DNA from: a virus
IMG/VR virus record: IMGVR_UViG_3300021140_000016
Location: 1 to 38,890 of that record
DNA length: 38,890 nucleotides
Direction: 5' to 3' (one strand)
Shown here: one piece after another, positions 24,113 to 33,458 of the stretch
How the letters are laid out: every line of letters starts with the position of its first letter
How positions within the stretch are numbered: the stretch's first letter is position 1
Made by a program: the position numbers and the translations under genes
Notes under the pieces: model-generated
Databases searched by the model: none
The model's input: only the letters and a program-made list of their open reading frames with translations
What the model was told of the DNA's origin: nothing

Positions 24113-24411
24113 TGATGTTAGGTGAAGACCAACACGCAGCGCTGGTGGCTGCACTTAGAAACCAACCGCAATACCCGCGAGGTAATGCCGCGCCGTCAGC
24201 GCAATCCATAATGCAGAACGCGGAAGCGCTTGGTAAAGGTTATCAGGCTATTAAAGAAGCTGGCAAAAGCGATGCACAGCAGTACGCTGATGAATTTGGT
24301 CAATATGACCCTCAATTTGCGGCGATGCAAGCAAAAACACCTGACGAGGGTAGCTTTATGAACGGTTTGCAAAACAAATGGAATGGGCTATTTGGAGGTG
24401 CGAGTGGCTAG
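24112..24411 (+). CDS. Small virion-region protein
   Basis: 99 residues, TAATG overlap with the gene before; a second ATG at 24115 is possible. Helical and polar (LVAALRNQPQYPRGN, ALGKGYQAIKEAGKSDAQQYADEFGQYDP), ending KWNGLFGGASG. It lies between two large ejection-type genes. It may be a small ejection protein or assembly factor; no family is recognised. The ribosome site GGAGG for the next gene lies inside its end. Confidence 0.65.
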   Translation: MMLGEDQHAALVAALRNQPQYPRGNAAPSAQSIMQNAEALGKGYQAIKEAGKSDAQQYADEFGQYDPQFAAMQAKTPDEGSFMNGLQNKWNGLFGGASG

Positions 24412-26041
24412 TTTATATGATGAAAAAGTGCTTGGCGCTAAAGATAGAATTGCTTTAGCTCGTAAGTTACAAGAACAAAGCGCTAATCAACAAGCAGGTC
24501 AAATGGTTAGCGGATGGTACGTTCCTAATACTGGTGGAGCCGCGCTTGGCGCGTTGCAAAATATCATTGGTGCATATCAAGAAAGCGGCGCTAAAGAAGA
24601 TTTAGATAAAGCAGAGCGTGAAAAAACGGCTGCTACTATGCGAATGTTTAACTCAGCAGGTATTCGTGTGCCTGAAGAAATGGCATTGCAAGCTGGAACA
24701 CCTGAGCAAAAACCTTCTTGGTGGGATAAAACGTCGGCATTTGTTACAGGTGGAGAACAACCTCAAACCGTACCTGCCAAACCGTTAGAGCAAAATGTTG
24801 CTCAAAATGTGTCGCCTGACCAATTTGAACAACTTGCGCCTGCAATGGCGTTAACGTCGCCAGAGCTTGCGCCTGTGATAACATCTGTTGCTAATAACAG
24901 ATACACTAGGTCTACTCAAAAAGAGCTTGCGGAAGCGCTTAGAACGGATAAACGCGAACAATTTGATATATCTGAAGAAGGTAGAAACGAAAGAGCAAAA
25001 GAATCTAACGCGCTTCGTGAAACGCTTTCAAGTGAAAGTAACGAAACTCGAAAAGCAATCGCAGCTTTGGTTGCCGCGTCCAGGCAAAATCAAGGCGGAA
25101 ATCAAGACCATTATGCGTCTGCTGGCGTAGACCCTTATACGGGAGAGCCTATTACATTTAACAGACAAACTGGGCAACATTTTAAAGCAGGCCCTAACGG
25201 AACACTTGTCCCCTTTGGCAATACTGCTGCACCTCCTGCTGTCAATGTTGCACCTCAGCCTACTGGAGCGCCTACTGGAGCGCCTACTGGAATGCTGCCG
25301 CCTAACGGTGCTATGGGCGGCGCTTCTGCGCCAAATCAATTCTCACCAGAGCAAAACGCTATTTTTAGCCAAATGTATCAAAATCAATTGTCCGGCATAA
25401 ACCCTCGCGTAAGCACTAAGATTCAGCCTGCGTATTTACGCTGGCAAGAAGCCAATGGTATAACCCCAAGTGATATTGTAAAAGGGACTGGCGAAGCAAA
25501 CGCAGCAAAAAGAACAGAGATGGACTTTAGCTCGGCGGGGAATTCTGGTAAAAACATAATGCGTATTGGAACGGCTGTGCAACATATTGACGTTTTAAAA
25601 GACGCCTATAAAGCCTTAGAAAACGGTGATATTCCTGCTGCAAACAGTATATTTAACAAAATAGCCCAAGAAAGAGGGCAAGCACCGCAAGCGACATTTG
25701 GTGCTACGGCGCAAATGGTTGCGCCAGAGATTGCAGCGGCGGTATTAGCTGCTGGCGGAGCATCGGCGCTTGGTGACCGTCAAGATTATAAGGCGTTACT
25801 TAACGGCAATATTTCACCCACGCAATTTAAAGGGTTGGTACAATCGTTTGATAGTTTGTTTGGCGGCCGAGTTAAAACGCTTGCAAGTGCGTATAAACAC
25901 GGGACAAATAAAGATTTTGATTATGCAGGATATAATCTTACAAAATTTGCGCCTAAAGAAGAAGCATCTCAACAACCCGCAGGGCTACCGCCTCAAAACG
26001 ACATTATGGAAGAATTACGCAGACGAGGGCTTAAAAAATGA
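24404..26041 (+). CDS. Internal virion/ejection protein (putative)
   Basis: 545 residues from GTG at 24404, chosen because GGAGG at 24394-24398 is five bases upstream; upstream in-frame codons would lie far inside the previous gene. Helical N-terminal domain (LGAKDRIALARKLQEQSANQQAGQMVSG), Pro/Gly linker at about residues 285-310 with a repeated GAPT, and a C-terminal helical domain with GGRVKTLASAYKHGTNKDFDYAGYNL. Order and composition are those of P22-type ejection proteins. The stop overlaps the next start (ATGA). Confidence 0.72.
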   Translation: MASLYDEKVLGAKDRIALARKLQEQSANQQAGQMVSGWYVPNTGGAALGALQNIIGAYQESGAKEDLDKAEREKTAATMRMFNSAGIRVPEEMALQAGTPEQKPSWWDKTSAFVTGGEQPQTVPAKPLEQNVAQNVSPDQFEQLAPAMALTSPELAPVITSVANNRYTRSTQKELAEALRTDKREQFDISEEGRNERAKESNALRETLSSESNETRKAIAALVAASRQNQGGNQDHYASAGVDPYTGEPITFNRQTGQHFKAGPNGTLVPFGNTAAPPAVNVAPQPTGAPTGAPTGMLPPNGAMGGASAPNQFSPEQNAIFSQMYQNQLSGINPRVSTKIQPAYLRWQEANGITPSDIVKGTGEANAAKRTEMDFSSAGNSGKNIMRIGTAVQHIDVLKDAYKALENGDIPAANSIFNKIAQERGQAPQATFGATAQMVAPEIAAAVLAAGGASALGDRQDYKALLNGNISPTQFKGLVQSFDSLFGGRVKTLASAYKHGTNKDFDYAGYNLTKFAPKEEASQQPAGLPPQNDIMEELRRRGLKK

Positions 26042-28893
26042 CAGATTTAAGCAAGCTATCCGATAGTGATTTAATGGCATTAGCCAATAACGACTTATCT
26101 AAAGTAAGCGACGAAGGGCTATTGCATCTTAGTGGTGAGCAATCGCAAGCGCCAGAAGAAAAATCAACACTTCAACGGTTTGCTGACATTCCTGCTAACG
26201 CCGTCCAATCACTTGTGGGCGCGGCAAAATATTCAGGAAACCTTCCTGCTGGACTGGCGCAAGGCGTATCTAATATTGGCGTTAACGCAGCGCAAACAGT
26301 TAACGCCGTGTCGCCTGAAAAAGCTAACGAATATAAAGCCGCAGTTCAACAGCAACTTCAAGGAATGGGCGCAAACCCAGAAAGCCTCCCGTTTAAAGTA
26401 GGTGAATTTGGCGGCGAAACAGCTCCTTTAATGGCGCTTGGCGGCGCGGCAGGCGCTGGCGCTAGAATGGCAAAATTGCCTGAAAATGTTGCGGCGGCAG
26501 TAGAATCGTTTGGCCTTAGCACAGGGCCGTCTAAACAGTATGCTAAAGACTATATTGCTAAAGTAGGTGCTGGCGCGTTAATGAATACTGCGGCAGGACA
26601 GTTAATTGACCCTAATAGCTCAGCTATGGGCAATGCAGGGTTTGGTGCTGCAACAGGTGCAATATCCGGCACGTTAGCACCTGTTGTTCGCGGCGTAGCA
26701 ACTATAGGAAAACCGTTATTTGAATCAGGCAAACAAGCTATTCTAGACGCTAAAATTATAGAAAGTTTGCGTGGCGCAAAACCGCCTGAAGCAGTTGAAA
26801 AATTACGCGCAGGCATGACGCCCGAACAGCTTGCAACAGACATTCAATCACCTGACCTTGCGGCTATTATTCAATCGTCAGAAAACAATAAAGCGACTGC
26901 GCCTGAATGGATGGCTAAACGTGAAGCTGAAAAAGAAGCGCTAGCGTCAAGAGTTAATCAAGCGCAAAGCTCACTTAATGCAGTGCAACAAGGTGAATTG
27001 CCTGTTAGTAATGTACCTAAAGCCATGCCATTTCAAAATGTGCGCGACGCGGTAATTGCACAAAAAGGCGCTCTTGAAGACACTAAAGCGGCGCGTACAG
27101 CAGAGCTATTACGGCAAGCAGAAACTCAACAGGCAGGGCTTGAAGAAGCTAAGCAAGGCATAGTTAACGCGGTGGCTCAACCTTCTCAACGTGATGTTGG
27201 CTTAACGCTTGCGGAAAAGAAAGCAGAGCTAGAAACAGCCGCTCGCGTAGAGCCAAGTAAGCAGTACACAGAGGCTTATGGGCAAGCGCCAGAAAAGTTT
27301 AGCTTTCAGCCCTTACTTGACGCGGCAGGGGACATTAAAAATAACCTTTCTACGGAAATTGACCGTCATGTTGCACCTAAAGTACATGAAATTTTAAAAG
27401 CGCTTAAAAGTAAAGAAGACGCCGCGCCTCAAATTTTAGGCGCTAACGGCAAGCCGCTTAACCCTAAAACAGGGGATTTGCCTTTTGAAGGTACGCTACA
27501 AGAAGCTCATGCTTTACGGTCTGCAATTTTAAAAGACCGCAGAGAGATAGAAAGGTCAACTAATGGGCAAGTTAATTTAACAAAAAGTAATTTAGAAAAA
27601 TTAGAAGCGGGTATTAATCAGACTATAGCGCAAGGCGTACCTGAAAGCGCAGGGGGAACTTTTACCGGTGCAAATAAATTATTTAGAGAAACCGTAGCCG
27701 CGCCATATATGGAAGGTGAAGCTAAAAGGCTAACAACAGAAAATACGTTTTCTCGCCCTAGAATTAACCCTTCAGAAGTAACAGATAGAGCGCTACATCC
27801 TGATTATGCAGTGGACTATGTTAATGCGTTTGGAAGTGACCCAGAAGCAATGCAGACCATTGAAACTGGTATCGAAGGTAAATTTAGAAATGCGTTAAAG
27901 AAAGGGGGTCAAGCAGGCGCAGACTTTATAGAAAAACACAACGAAGCGTTAACCACTTTAGATTCTGCGCCGGCTAGCGCGGGAATTAAAGACCGATTAA
28001 GCGGATTCGTTCGTGATTTTGGTAGTGCAGAAACTAAACAAGCAGCGCTTGGTGAGCAGATTAAGGCAATTCCTAAAGTTGTAGATGAATCGGTTGCAAA
28101 TCAGCAGCGAATTATTAGCAAATCAGCTAAAGACTTAAGTGCCGCAACTGACCCTGAAAATTTAGCTAAGATAGCCGTTAATGCAGACGTTCGCACAATG
28201 GGGCGAATATTGCACAAATTAACGCCTGAAGCTAAACCTGAATTGGCGCGGCAAGTTATTGATAATGCGTTTGAGCCTATGACAACGGGCGTTGAAAATG
28301 CGGGTGCTAAGACAGTTAAAGCGCTTGATAACTCTCGCATAGCGACGCTTTTAAAAGCTACTTATGGTAAAGAAGAAGGCGCGGCTAAATTGGCAGATTT
28401 TAAAGAAACCGCTAATATTCAATCAATGCTTGAAGATGTAAGAAAGCAAACGCCTAATCACCCTTACGACACCGCGCAAACGTTGGACAAATTAACAGAA
28501 GGTAAACCGCAAATTAAACGCGCCGTAGAAGAAGTAATGGCGGCACTTCAAGACGAAAAGAAATTTGAAGCGTTAGCGTTAAAAGGTCGTCAAGTAGGCG
28601 AATCTACGCGCAAAGTAGCGTCTGAAGCCACGCCTCACACACCGTTCCAACTTTCTACGGGCGGCGCGGTATTAAAATGGCTTCACACTATCGCTACTAA
28701 ACAAGCAGACAAAGCAATTGCGGATAAGCTATCAAGAGAGCTTATGTCGTCTGAAGCATTTGCTAACGCTATTGAACGAGCGCAATCTCGTTTGCCTTAT
28801 GACGAGCAAAACCTTAGAATAGGCGCAAGCGGTTTAGCAGGTCAAGGCTTATCTGCATTGCAATCACGCACATCATATAAAGGGGAACAATAA
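26038..28893 (+). CDS. Large internal virion/ejection protein
   Basis: 951 residues, the largest protein here. The N-terminus has a short repeated motif ([27 protein letters not shown]) seen in ejection proteins, followed by a Gly/Ala-rich region of about residues 55-240 with hydrophobic stretches ([39 protein letters not shown]) that could enter a membrane, then long helical and coiled-coil segments to the end. It probably leaves the virion with the DNA and forms the cell-envelope channel. No lytic transglycosylase motif is visible. Confidence 0.78.
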   Translation: MTDLSKLSDSDLMALANNDLSKVSDEGLLHLSGEQSQAPEEKSTLQRFADIPANAVQSLVGAAKYSGNLPAGLAQGVSNIGVNAAQTVNAVSPEKANEYKAAVQQQLQGMGANPESLPFKVGEFGGETAPLMALGGAAGAGARMAKLPENVAAAVESFGLSTGPSKQYAKDYIAKVGAGALMNTAAGQLIDPNSSAMGNAGFGAATGAISGTLAPVVRGVATIGKPLFESGKQAILDAKIIESLRGAKPPEAVEKLRAGMTPEQLATDIQSPDLAAIIQSSENNKATAPEWMAKREAEKEALASRVNQAQSSLNAVQQGELPVSNVPKAMPFQNVRDAVIAQKGALEDTKAARTAELLRQAETQQAGLEEAKQGIVNAVAQPSQRDVGLTLAEKKAELETAARVEPSKQYTEAYGQAPEKFSFQPLLDAAGDIKNNLSTEIDRHVAPKVHEILKALKSKEDAAPQILGANGKPLNPKTGDLPFEGTLQEAHALRSAILKDRREIERSTNGQVNLTKSNLEKLEAGINQTIAQGVPESAGGTFTGANKLFRETVAAPYMEGEAKRLTTENTFSRPRINPSEVTDRALHPDYAVDYVNAFGSDPEAMQTIETGIEGKFRNALKKGGQAGADFIEKHNEALTTLDSAPASAGIKDRLSGFVRDFGSAETKQAALGEQIKAIPKVVDESVANQQRIISKSAKDLSAATDPENLAKIAVNADVRTMGRILHKLTPEAKPELARQVIDNAFEPMTTGVENAGAKTVKALDNSRIATLLKATYGKEEGAAKLADFKETANIQSMLEDVRKQTPNHPYDTAQTLDKLTEGKPQIKRAVEEVMAALQDEKKFEALALKGRQVGESTRKVASEATPHTPFQLSTGGAVLKWLHTIATKQADKAIADKLSRELMSSEAFANAIERAQSRLPYDEQNLRIGASGLAGQGLSALQSRTSYKGEQ

Positions 28894-30197
28894 TGGCTTT
28901 TAATGGCTCTGGGACATATAACCTGCCTGCTGGCAACCCCGTTGTTACCGGCACAACGATTTCATCATCAACAACTAACACAACCAACAGTGACATTGCA
29001 ACAGCGCTGACAAACTGCATCACTCGTGATGGTCAGTCTACGCCATCTGCTAACTTGCCAATGAACGCAAAGAAACTCACAGGTTTAGCGGCTGGCACGG
29101 CTGCGGGGGATTCTGTGCGCTATGAGCAAGTATTACTGCTTGCTGGCGGCACGATGACTGGTACGGTTACACTTGTCACGCCTATTCTTGGTACGCCTAC
29201 AAGCGGTACGTTAACTAGCTGCACAGGGCTGCCTTTGACAACAGGCGTCACAGGCACGTTACCTGTTGGTAATGGTGGGACAGGCGTTACAACATCTACA
29301 GGTAGCGGAAACGTAGTGCTGTCTACTTCACCTACGCTAACCACACCTACGCTAACCACACCTACGCTAACCACACCTGTACTTGGGACACCTTCTAGCG
29401 GTACGTTGACTAGCTGCACAGGGTTACCTTTGACATCAGGCGTCACAGGGACATTACCTGTTGGTAATGGTGGCACAGGAACATCTAGTTTAACTGCTAA
29501 TAACGTACTTTTAGGTAATGGTACCAGTGCGCCACAAACAGTAGCTCCAAGCACAACGGGCAACGTACTAATATCTAATGGCACCACATGGGTATCAAGC
29601 CCGTTAACGAGTGTTACAGGGTTTTCTAATTTGGCTGTATTTACTTCGTCTGGAACATGGTCAGTGCCATTAGGAGTTACTAAGTGTAAAGTAACTGTTA
29701 CTGGCGGCGGTGCTGGAGGAGCTTCTAGTGGGACTAGCGGTAATGGAGGCGCTAGTGGCGCTGCTGGCGGTACAGCAATCAAGATTGTTACGTTAAGTGG
29801 CGGGTCAGCAACAATTACTATCGGTGCCGGTGGAGGAGGAAGTGCCGCTGGTGGAGATAGCAGTTTTGTTTACTCTGCAACTACAGTATCTGGCGGTGGC
29901 GGCGCAAGCAGCGGTACTTTTGTTGCCGGTGCGGGGGGTACAGCATCTGGCGGTGACCTAAACATTAGCGGTGGCGGCGGGTCTGGAATACAAGGTCAAG
30001 GTAGTATTGGAGTAGGTGGCGCTCCTGGAGGGAATTCAATATGGGGCGGCGCAGGCGGCGGTGGAAACGCTAATGCAAGTCAAGGAACTACTAATGGGCA
30101 AACTGCTGCTGCTAATTCCGGTAGTGGTGGTGGAGGCCCAGGTGCAAGCGGTGGCGGCGGCTCTGGTGCTGCTGGCATTGTAATAATTGAATACTAA
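28893..30197 (+). CDS. Tail fibre with poly-Gly C-terminal receptor-binding domain
   Basis: 434 residues. The N-terminus [23 protein letters not shown] is the virion-attachment part of many short-tailed phage fibres, followed by [35 protein letters not shown]. Residues about 85-210 are repeats ([33 protein letters not shown] twice). The C-terminal part from residue 250, [24 protein letters not shown] to [10 protein letters not shown], is a glycine-rich sandwich as in fibre adhesins (polyGly-II type). It likely determines the host range. Confidence 0.87.
   Translation: MAFNGSGTYNLPAGNPVVTGTTISSSTTNTTNSDIATALTNCITRDGQSTPSANLPMNAKKLTGLAAGTAAGDSVRYEQVLLLAGGTMTGTVTLVTPILGTPTSGTLTSCTGLPLTTGVTGTLPVGNGGTGVTTSTGSGNVVLSTSPTLTTPTLTTPTLTTPVLGTPSSGTLTSCTGLPLTSGVTGTLPVGNGGTGTSSLTANNVLLGNGTSAPQTVAPSTTGNVLISNGTTWVSSPLTSVTGFSNLAVFTSSGTWSVPLGVTKCKVTVTGGGAGGASSGTSGNGGASGAAGGTAIKIVTLSGGSATITIGAGGGGSAAGGDSSFVYSATTVSGGGGASSGTFVAGAGGTASGGDLNISGGGGSGIQGQGSIGVGGAPGGNSIWGGAGGGGNANASQGTTNGQTAAANSGSGGGGPGASGGGGSGAAGIVIIEY
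29190..29483 (+). repeat. Duplicated 99-bp module and 15-bp triplet repeat in the fibre gene
   Basis: A unit of about 99 bp at 29190-29288 recurs at 29385-29483 with many synonymous changes, encoding [12 protein letters not shown] and [13 protein letters not shown] twice. Between them CCTACGCTAACCACA is repeated three times without change (29331-29375), encoding TPTLT. Exact short repeats are recent and unstable in number; the longer unit is older. Confidence 0.85.
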
Positions 30198-30209
30198 TAA
30201 GGCTGCTTA

Positions 30210-30566
30210 ATGGAACATTTCATATCACTATTATTCCTTGCAAGAGATGTTGCGCACCGTGAGCATCTACGCACTAGAAGTTATGCCGCGCACATGGCGC
30301 TAAACGACTTCTATCATGAGATTATCGAACAAGCGGACGGCTTAGTTGAGGCGTATCAAGGCAGTTATCAATTGCTAAAAGACTTGGAAATTATTGGCAG
30401 TAAAAATATTGACAATATTGAAGACTTCTTGAAGAAACAAGTGACATGGATTGACGAAAACCGCTATAAAGTCTGCGGTAAAGATGACACGCCAATTCAA
30501 AACCTAATCGATGGAGTAATGGAAACTTATTTCACCGTGCTTTATAAACTCCGATTCTTGAAGTGA
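30210..30566 (+). CDS. Conserved helical phage protein (DUF5856-like)
   Basis: 118 residues. MEHFISLLFLARDVAHREHLRTRSYAAHMAL-type start, then FYHEIIEQADGLVEAYQGSYQLL, match a conserved phage protein of four-helix, ferritin/Dps-like shape known as DUF5856. The two His residues in ARDVAHREH and the Glu/Asp in the later helices could bind a metal, but this is inference. It is found between fibre and lysis genes in several phages; the function is unknown. Confidence 0.8.
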   Translation: MEHFISLLFLARDVAHREHLRTRSYAAHMALNDFYHEIIEQADGLVEAYQGSYQLLKDLEIIGSKNIDNIEDFLKKQVTWIDENRYKVCGKDDTPIQNLIDGVMETYFTVLYKLRFLK

Positions 30567-30573
30567 GGTCGAG

Positions 30574-30786
30574 ATGCCCGACGAAGCCTGCCGTTTAGCT
30601 AAAGTAGAACAGCGCATTGATGCGCTAGAAGAAGTGTTTGAAGACAGAGGGAGAAAGCTAGACGCTATCATAGCTGCGCTTGACGAGATGAAAACCGAGC
30701 AAACGCGCTACAAGGGCTTTATCGGCGGTATCGTCTTTACTGTTGGCGCACTGTTTTCTTTCATTGCTTGGTGGACGAGTAAATAA
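30574..30786 (+). CDS. Small coiled-coil membrane protein (holin or spanin-like)
   Basis: 70 residues: an N-terminal amphipathic coiled coil (CRLAKVEQRIDALEEVFEDRGRKLDAIIAALDEM) and one C-terminal membrane helix (FIGGIVFTVGALFSFIAWW) with a short SK end. XhlA-type haemolysin or holin partners have the same layout. First of three consecutive small membrane proteins before the lysozyme, so a role in lysis is likely. TAATG overlap with the next gene. Confidence 0.7.
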   Translation: MPDEACRLAKVEQRIDALEEVFEDRGRKLDAIIAALDEMKTEQTRYKGFIGGIVFTVGALFSFIAWWTSK

Positions 30787-31049
30787 TGGAATTCCTGCAA
30801 TTTGCGTCGGACGTAGGGTTTCCTATTGCGGCGGCGACTGGCGGAATGTATTTTGTCTACCTGACGCAGAAATTTCTGCTTGATAGTGTGCTTGAGAAGA
30901 TTAAAAGTCTGATTGGCATTATCAAGCAGCTAGATAAACGTGTTACAGCCATGTCGCATGACATCGTTAGAATTGATGAATTAGCGTCAACAGCGCTTGA
31001 AATACCGCAAGAAAAACCCAAGCCCCCATCAGTGGAGCGAAAAGACTAA
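30786..31049 (+). CDS. Holin-like membrane protein A
   Basis: 87 residues with one N-terminal membrane helix (GFPIAAATGGMYFVYLTQKFLL) followed by an amphipathic helix (SLIGIIKQLDKRVTAMSHDIVRIDELA) and a Pro/Lys-rich charged tail. The same plan and the motif GFPI-AA-GGM-Y-VY are found in the next gene, so both come from duplication. A holin or antiholin function is inferred from size, topology and position ahead of the lysozyme. Confidence 0.7.
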   Translation: MEFLQFASDVGFPIAAATGGMYFVYLTQKFLLDSVLEKIKSLIGIIKQLDKRVTAMSHDIVRIDELASTALEIPQEKPKPPSVERKD

Positions 31050-31291
31050 TGGACGCCGATGCTATCGCTAAATATATTAACCAGTATGGATTCCCAATTA
31101 TCGCTGCTGGCGGTATGGGCTATATTGTCTACTTTGTCTGGCTCTGGGCGACCACCGTCGTAAAGCCTATTCTGCAAGAAGCCACAGACGCGCTAATTGA
31201 GCTAATTGACCAAGTGCGGGTGCTAGACAACGACATGATACGGCTGACACAAAAGTTAACGACTATTTTATCGCTACGGGGGAAAAAATGA
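31049..31291 (+). CDS. Holin-like membrane protein B (paralog of A)
   Basis: 80 residues. One membrane helix (YGFPIIAAGGMGYIVYFVWLW) and a helix ending LIDQVRVLDNDMIRLTQKL align with the preceding protein (GFPI, GGM, VY, LD, D-I/M-R). It lacks the Pro/Lys tail. One of the pair could be holin and the other antiholin. It overlaps both neighbours (TAATG and ATGA). Confidence 0.7.
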   Translation: MDADAIAKYINQYGFPIIAAGGMGYIVYFVWLWATTVVKPILQEATDALIELIDQVRVLDNDMIRLTQKLTTILSLRGKK

Positions 31292-31734
31292 AGATAGGTG
31301 AGAAAGGGTTAGCTCTAATTAAAGAATTTGAAGGCTGTAAACTGCAAAGCTATAAATGCCCAGCAGGTGTTTGGACGATTGGCATAGGCTCAACTCGCTA
31401 TGCGGACGGAACACCCGTGAAAGCTAATCAGGCATTGCCGGGCGAAGCAGCGGCACTGCATTTACTAGCGCAGACGTTAGCGCCGTATGAGCATACCGTC
31501 AACGCGATTGGCGAACCGCTTACCCAGAATGAATACGATGCGCTAGTTTGCCTCTGCTATAACATAGGCAGTGGAAATTTAGTTTCGTCAACGCTTGTTA
31601 AGATGCTAAAAGCAAAAGAACCTAAATCTGAAATAGCAGAGCAATTTCTGCGGTGGAACAAGGCTGGCGGTAAAGTATTAGCCGGTCTTACTCGACGCAG
31701 AAATGCGGAAGCAGAATTGTTTTTAAGCGAGTAA
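31288..31734 (+). CDS. Endolysin: GH24 lysozyme
   Basis: 148 residues. The catalytic triad of the family E-x8-(D/C)-x5-T is present as Glu15, Cys24 and Thr30 in FEGCKLQSYKCPAGVWTIGIG. The C-terminal lobe has LVCLCYNIGSGNLVSSTLVKML and GGKVLAGLTRRRNAEAELFL, as in the P1/P21/P22-type lysozymes. It hydrolyses the MurNAc-GlcNAc bond of peptidoglycan. There is no signal or SAR segment, so export depends on a holin, probably one of the upstream membrane proteins. Confidence 0.95.
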   Translation: MKIGEKGLALIKEFEGCKLQSYKCPAGVWTIGIGSTRYADGTPVKANQALPGEAAALHLLAQTLAPYEHTVNAIGEPLTQNEYDALVCLCYNIGSGNLVSSTLVKMLKAKEPKSEIAEQFLRWNKAGGKVLAGLTRRRNAEAELFLSE

Positions 31735-31902
31735 TTCGTCACGTTCACGGTTAGCGCGGAGTATGCAGTAGCGCTGATGCAAACGTACCAAAATAGAGCG
31801 TCTACGTTTACCGTGACGCTCTGATTTAATCATTTTTTCTAGCTCGTCTTCTGAGTAATTATTCAAATTAAAGAAGATGTCGCGCCATGTTAAGTTGTTC
31901 AT
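31723..31902 (-). CDS. Small basic protein, unknown function
   Basis: 59 residues, ATG at 31902 overlapping the helicase stop (ATGA) and with AGAGGA nine bases upstream. Acidic, then basic: MNNLTWRDIFFNLNNYSEDELEKM-type start followed by KSERHGKRRRSILVRLHQRYCILRANRERDELLA-type end, likely two helices. A short protein ending with LHQRY-xxLRAxRER is seen next to helicases of this type. Its end overlaps the lysozyme end by 12 bases on the opposite strand. Confidence 0.8.
   Translation of the reverse strand: MNNLTWRDIFFNLNNYSEDELEKMIKSERHGKRRRSILVRLHQRYCILRANRERDELLA
31795..31822. repeat. Hairpin in the convergent zone (possible late terminator)
   Basis: AGAGCGTC (31795-31802) pairs with GACGCTCT (31815-31822), with a further ACG/CGT inside. 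A run of T follows only after nine bases (about 31832-31837), so rightward termination would be inefficient. It lies inside the leftward 59-residue gene. Confidence 0.3.
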
Positions 31903-33185
31903 TTTAATTCCTCTAAGGCAATATCTGAGATTGCGCGTTTGTCATGCAGACTTGCGAATATGCGCTCGTCTACGGTTTTGTCTGTTAGCAGTACATAGCA
32001 ATATACAGCACTCTTTTGTCCACTACGGTGCAATCGTCCAATGGTCTGCTCATATCTATCAAGTGACCACGGAAGCGACAGGAACACCATTTTACTGCCT
32101 CCAAATTGAAGGTTTAGCCCATGCCCTGCTGACTTAGGATGAACGAGCAGTAATTCTACTCGCCCCGCGTTCCACGATGAGATAACGCCTTGCTGGTCGA
32201 TTGTTCGTGCGTTTGGGTACCGGCGTTTAAGTTCTTCAAGCTCTGCCTGAAAGTTATACACAATAATCGTATTGGCGTGTTGATTCTCCTCAAGTATTTC
32301 GTCTAGCCGGTCAAACTTGTGGCGCGAAAACCATGCGGCGGGTTGCCCTTCAATATACGAAAACCCGCTGGCCATTTGTTGCAGTTTGTTCACCACCACA
32401 GCGGCGTTAACTGCTATGATTTCCTTATCGTCGTAATACACCACAAAGTCTTTCTTCATCTCTTTGTACTGCTTCATGTCCATCGCGCATTTGACTGGCA
32501 CAACGTTAAGCGGAGGCAAAGTATCCATATACTCTTGCGTGTCGATAAGATACGTTGCAGGCTTAATTTCCGCCATTACGTCACGCAGTGAAGTGGACTT
32601 GGCTACCCACTCACCAAAATCTTTGTTGAGCAGTACAAAATACTTTTGAAGAAACGCTGTTTTGGACTTTCCAAGAAGTGATGTGTCCACTATCTTGCAT
32701 TGCCCAAACACGTCCTCAAGTCCGTTGCTGGTAAACGAGCCGGTAAGCCCCCACTTAACTTTAAAGTCTTTGATTAACCCAAATAGCGCTTTAAAACGTT
32801 TGCCTGAGGGATTCTTTAAAACCGTCAACTCGTCAAACACAATACCATCAAATCCTATTAGCGGAGGCGTTGTTTGCAGTGTATCGTAATTAGTCACCAC
32901 CACCTGCGTCGGTTTGTTGAACGCTATCAACCGCTGCGCGTAAGAGCCAACGGCGATAGATACTGTCAGATTTGGTGCCCACTTGGTTGGCTCTATTGTC
33001 CACACATCCGTGCAAACACGTTTTGGCGCTATCACTAAGAACCGGCGTACTCTGCCCATGTCGAGCGCTTGTTGCATGGCGGTTAGCGTTATCGCTGTTT
33101 TGCCCGCCCCCACTGGGGCGAGAATCATGCCCTTGTCTATTTGGCTCAAAAAGGCAACAGCTTCTATCTGATTGGGTCTTAGCAT
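31899..33185 (-). CDS. SNF2/DEAD-type helicase
   Basis: 428 residues from ATG at 33185. Motif I in APVGAGKTAI near residue 22-30; motif II DELTVLKN in GIVFDELTVLKN near 115-125; motif III LTGSFTSNG near 148; motif V-VI region HPKSAGHGLNLQFGG and QTIGRLHRSGQ near 352-395. These are the order and spacing of compact phage SNF2-like superfamily 2 helicases. Its role is probably DNA remodelling or recombination in replication. It belongs to the same leftward operon as VRR-NUC. Confidence 0.95.
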   Translation of the reverse strand: MLRPNQIEAVAFLSQIDKGMILAPVGAGKTAITLTAMQQALDMGRVRRFLVIAPKRVCTDVWTIEPTKWAPNLTVSIAVGSYAQRLIAFNKPTQVVVTNYDTLQTTPPLIGFDGIVFDELTVLKNPSGKRFKALFGLIKDFKVKWGLTGSFTSNGLEDVFGQCKIVDTSLLGKSKTAFLQKYFVLLNKDFGEWVAKSTSLRDVMAEIKPATYLIDTQEYMDTLPPLNVVPVKCAMDMKQYKEMKKDFVVYYDDKEIIAVNAAVVVNKLQQMASGFSYIEGQPAAWFSRHKFDRLDEILEENQHANTIIVYNFQAELEELKRRYPNARTIDQQGVISSWNAGRVELLLVHPKSAGHGLNLQFGGSKMVFLSLPWSLDRYEQTIGRLHRSGQKSAVYCYVLLTDKTVDERIFASLHDKRAISDIALEELK

Positions 33186-33300
33186 TGATAAATCTCCATC
33201 TTAAATACGCCGTTTGTGGGTGGTCTGCCATCATCGGAATGGAGCAGCAAGGGGTGTAGCATATCCACACCCCGTTCATCGTTTTGAGCTTTGGCTTCAT
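32890..33300 (-). CDS. Small protein (MKPKLK-NGVWxC type) with an over-long end overprinting the helicase
   Basis: ATG at 33300 overlaps the previous stop (ATGA). The first 42 residues (MKPKLKTMNGVWIC, then HPQTAYLRWRFINA) look like a short phage protein that normally ends after the AYxxW segment. The frame, however, does not stop and runs 296 bases inside the helicase gene in another frame, to a total of 136 residues of low-complexity, Ser/Gly/Arg-rich type. A rival frame of 27 residues (33179-33262) also overlaps the helicase start. The first part is more believable than the tail. Confidence 0.45.
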   Translation of the reverse strand: MKPKLKTMNGVWICYTPCCSIPMMADHPQTAYLRWRFINAKTQSDRSCCLFEPNRQGHDSRPSGGGQNSDNANRHATSARHGQSTPVLSDSAKTCLHGCVDNRANQVGTKSDSIYRRWLLRAAVDSVQQTDAGGGD

Positions 33301-33458
33301 CTATCCCGCCAAGGCAACACGATGTCGCTTACCTTCAGGGGGATAAACGGCACGGTATCTAGCCATTTGAGCAAATTCATGTAGTTTTCCATATCATCAC
33401 CGCGTAGCGCTTTGATGGTTGGGTCTTGGTCTACGGGTCCACTTTTAAATGCGTACAT
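33297..33458 (-). CDS. Small protein, unknown function
   Basis: 53 residues from the ATG at 33458 of a TAATG overlap with the DUF3310 gene; longer in-frame starts lie within that gene. Sequence: FKSGPVDQDPTIKALRG, then MNLLKWLDTVPFIPLKVSDIVLPW. I do not recognise a family. Charged start with a more hydrophobic end, no membrane helix. Fixed in the operon by overlaps at both ends. Confidence 0.7.
   Translation of the reverse strand: MYAFKSGPVDQDPTIKALRGDDMENYMNLLKWLDTVPFIPLKVSDIVLPWRDR

Noticed and set aside
29120-29782. 220-residue minus-strand frame opposite the fibre gene
   Set aside because: Pro/Val/Leu-rich antisense of Gly/Thr repeat codons; the plus-strand fibre is clear and no operon exists on this strand here.
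33179-33262. 27-residue minus-strand frame before the helicase
   Set aside because: A plausible peptide ending inside the helicase start, but with a weaker start than the competing frame at 33300; not counted as a gene.
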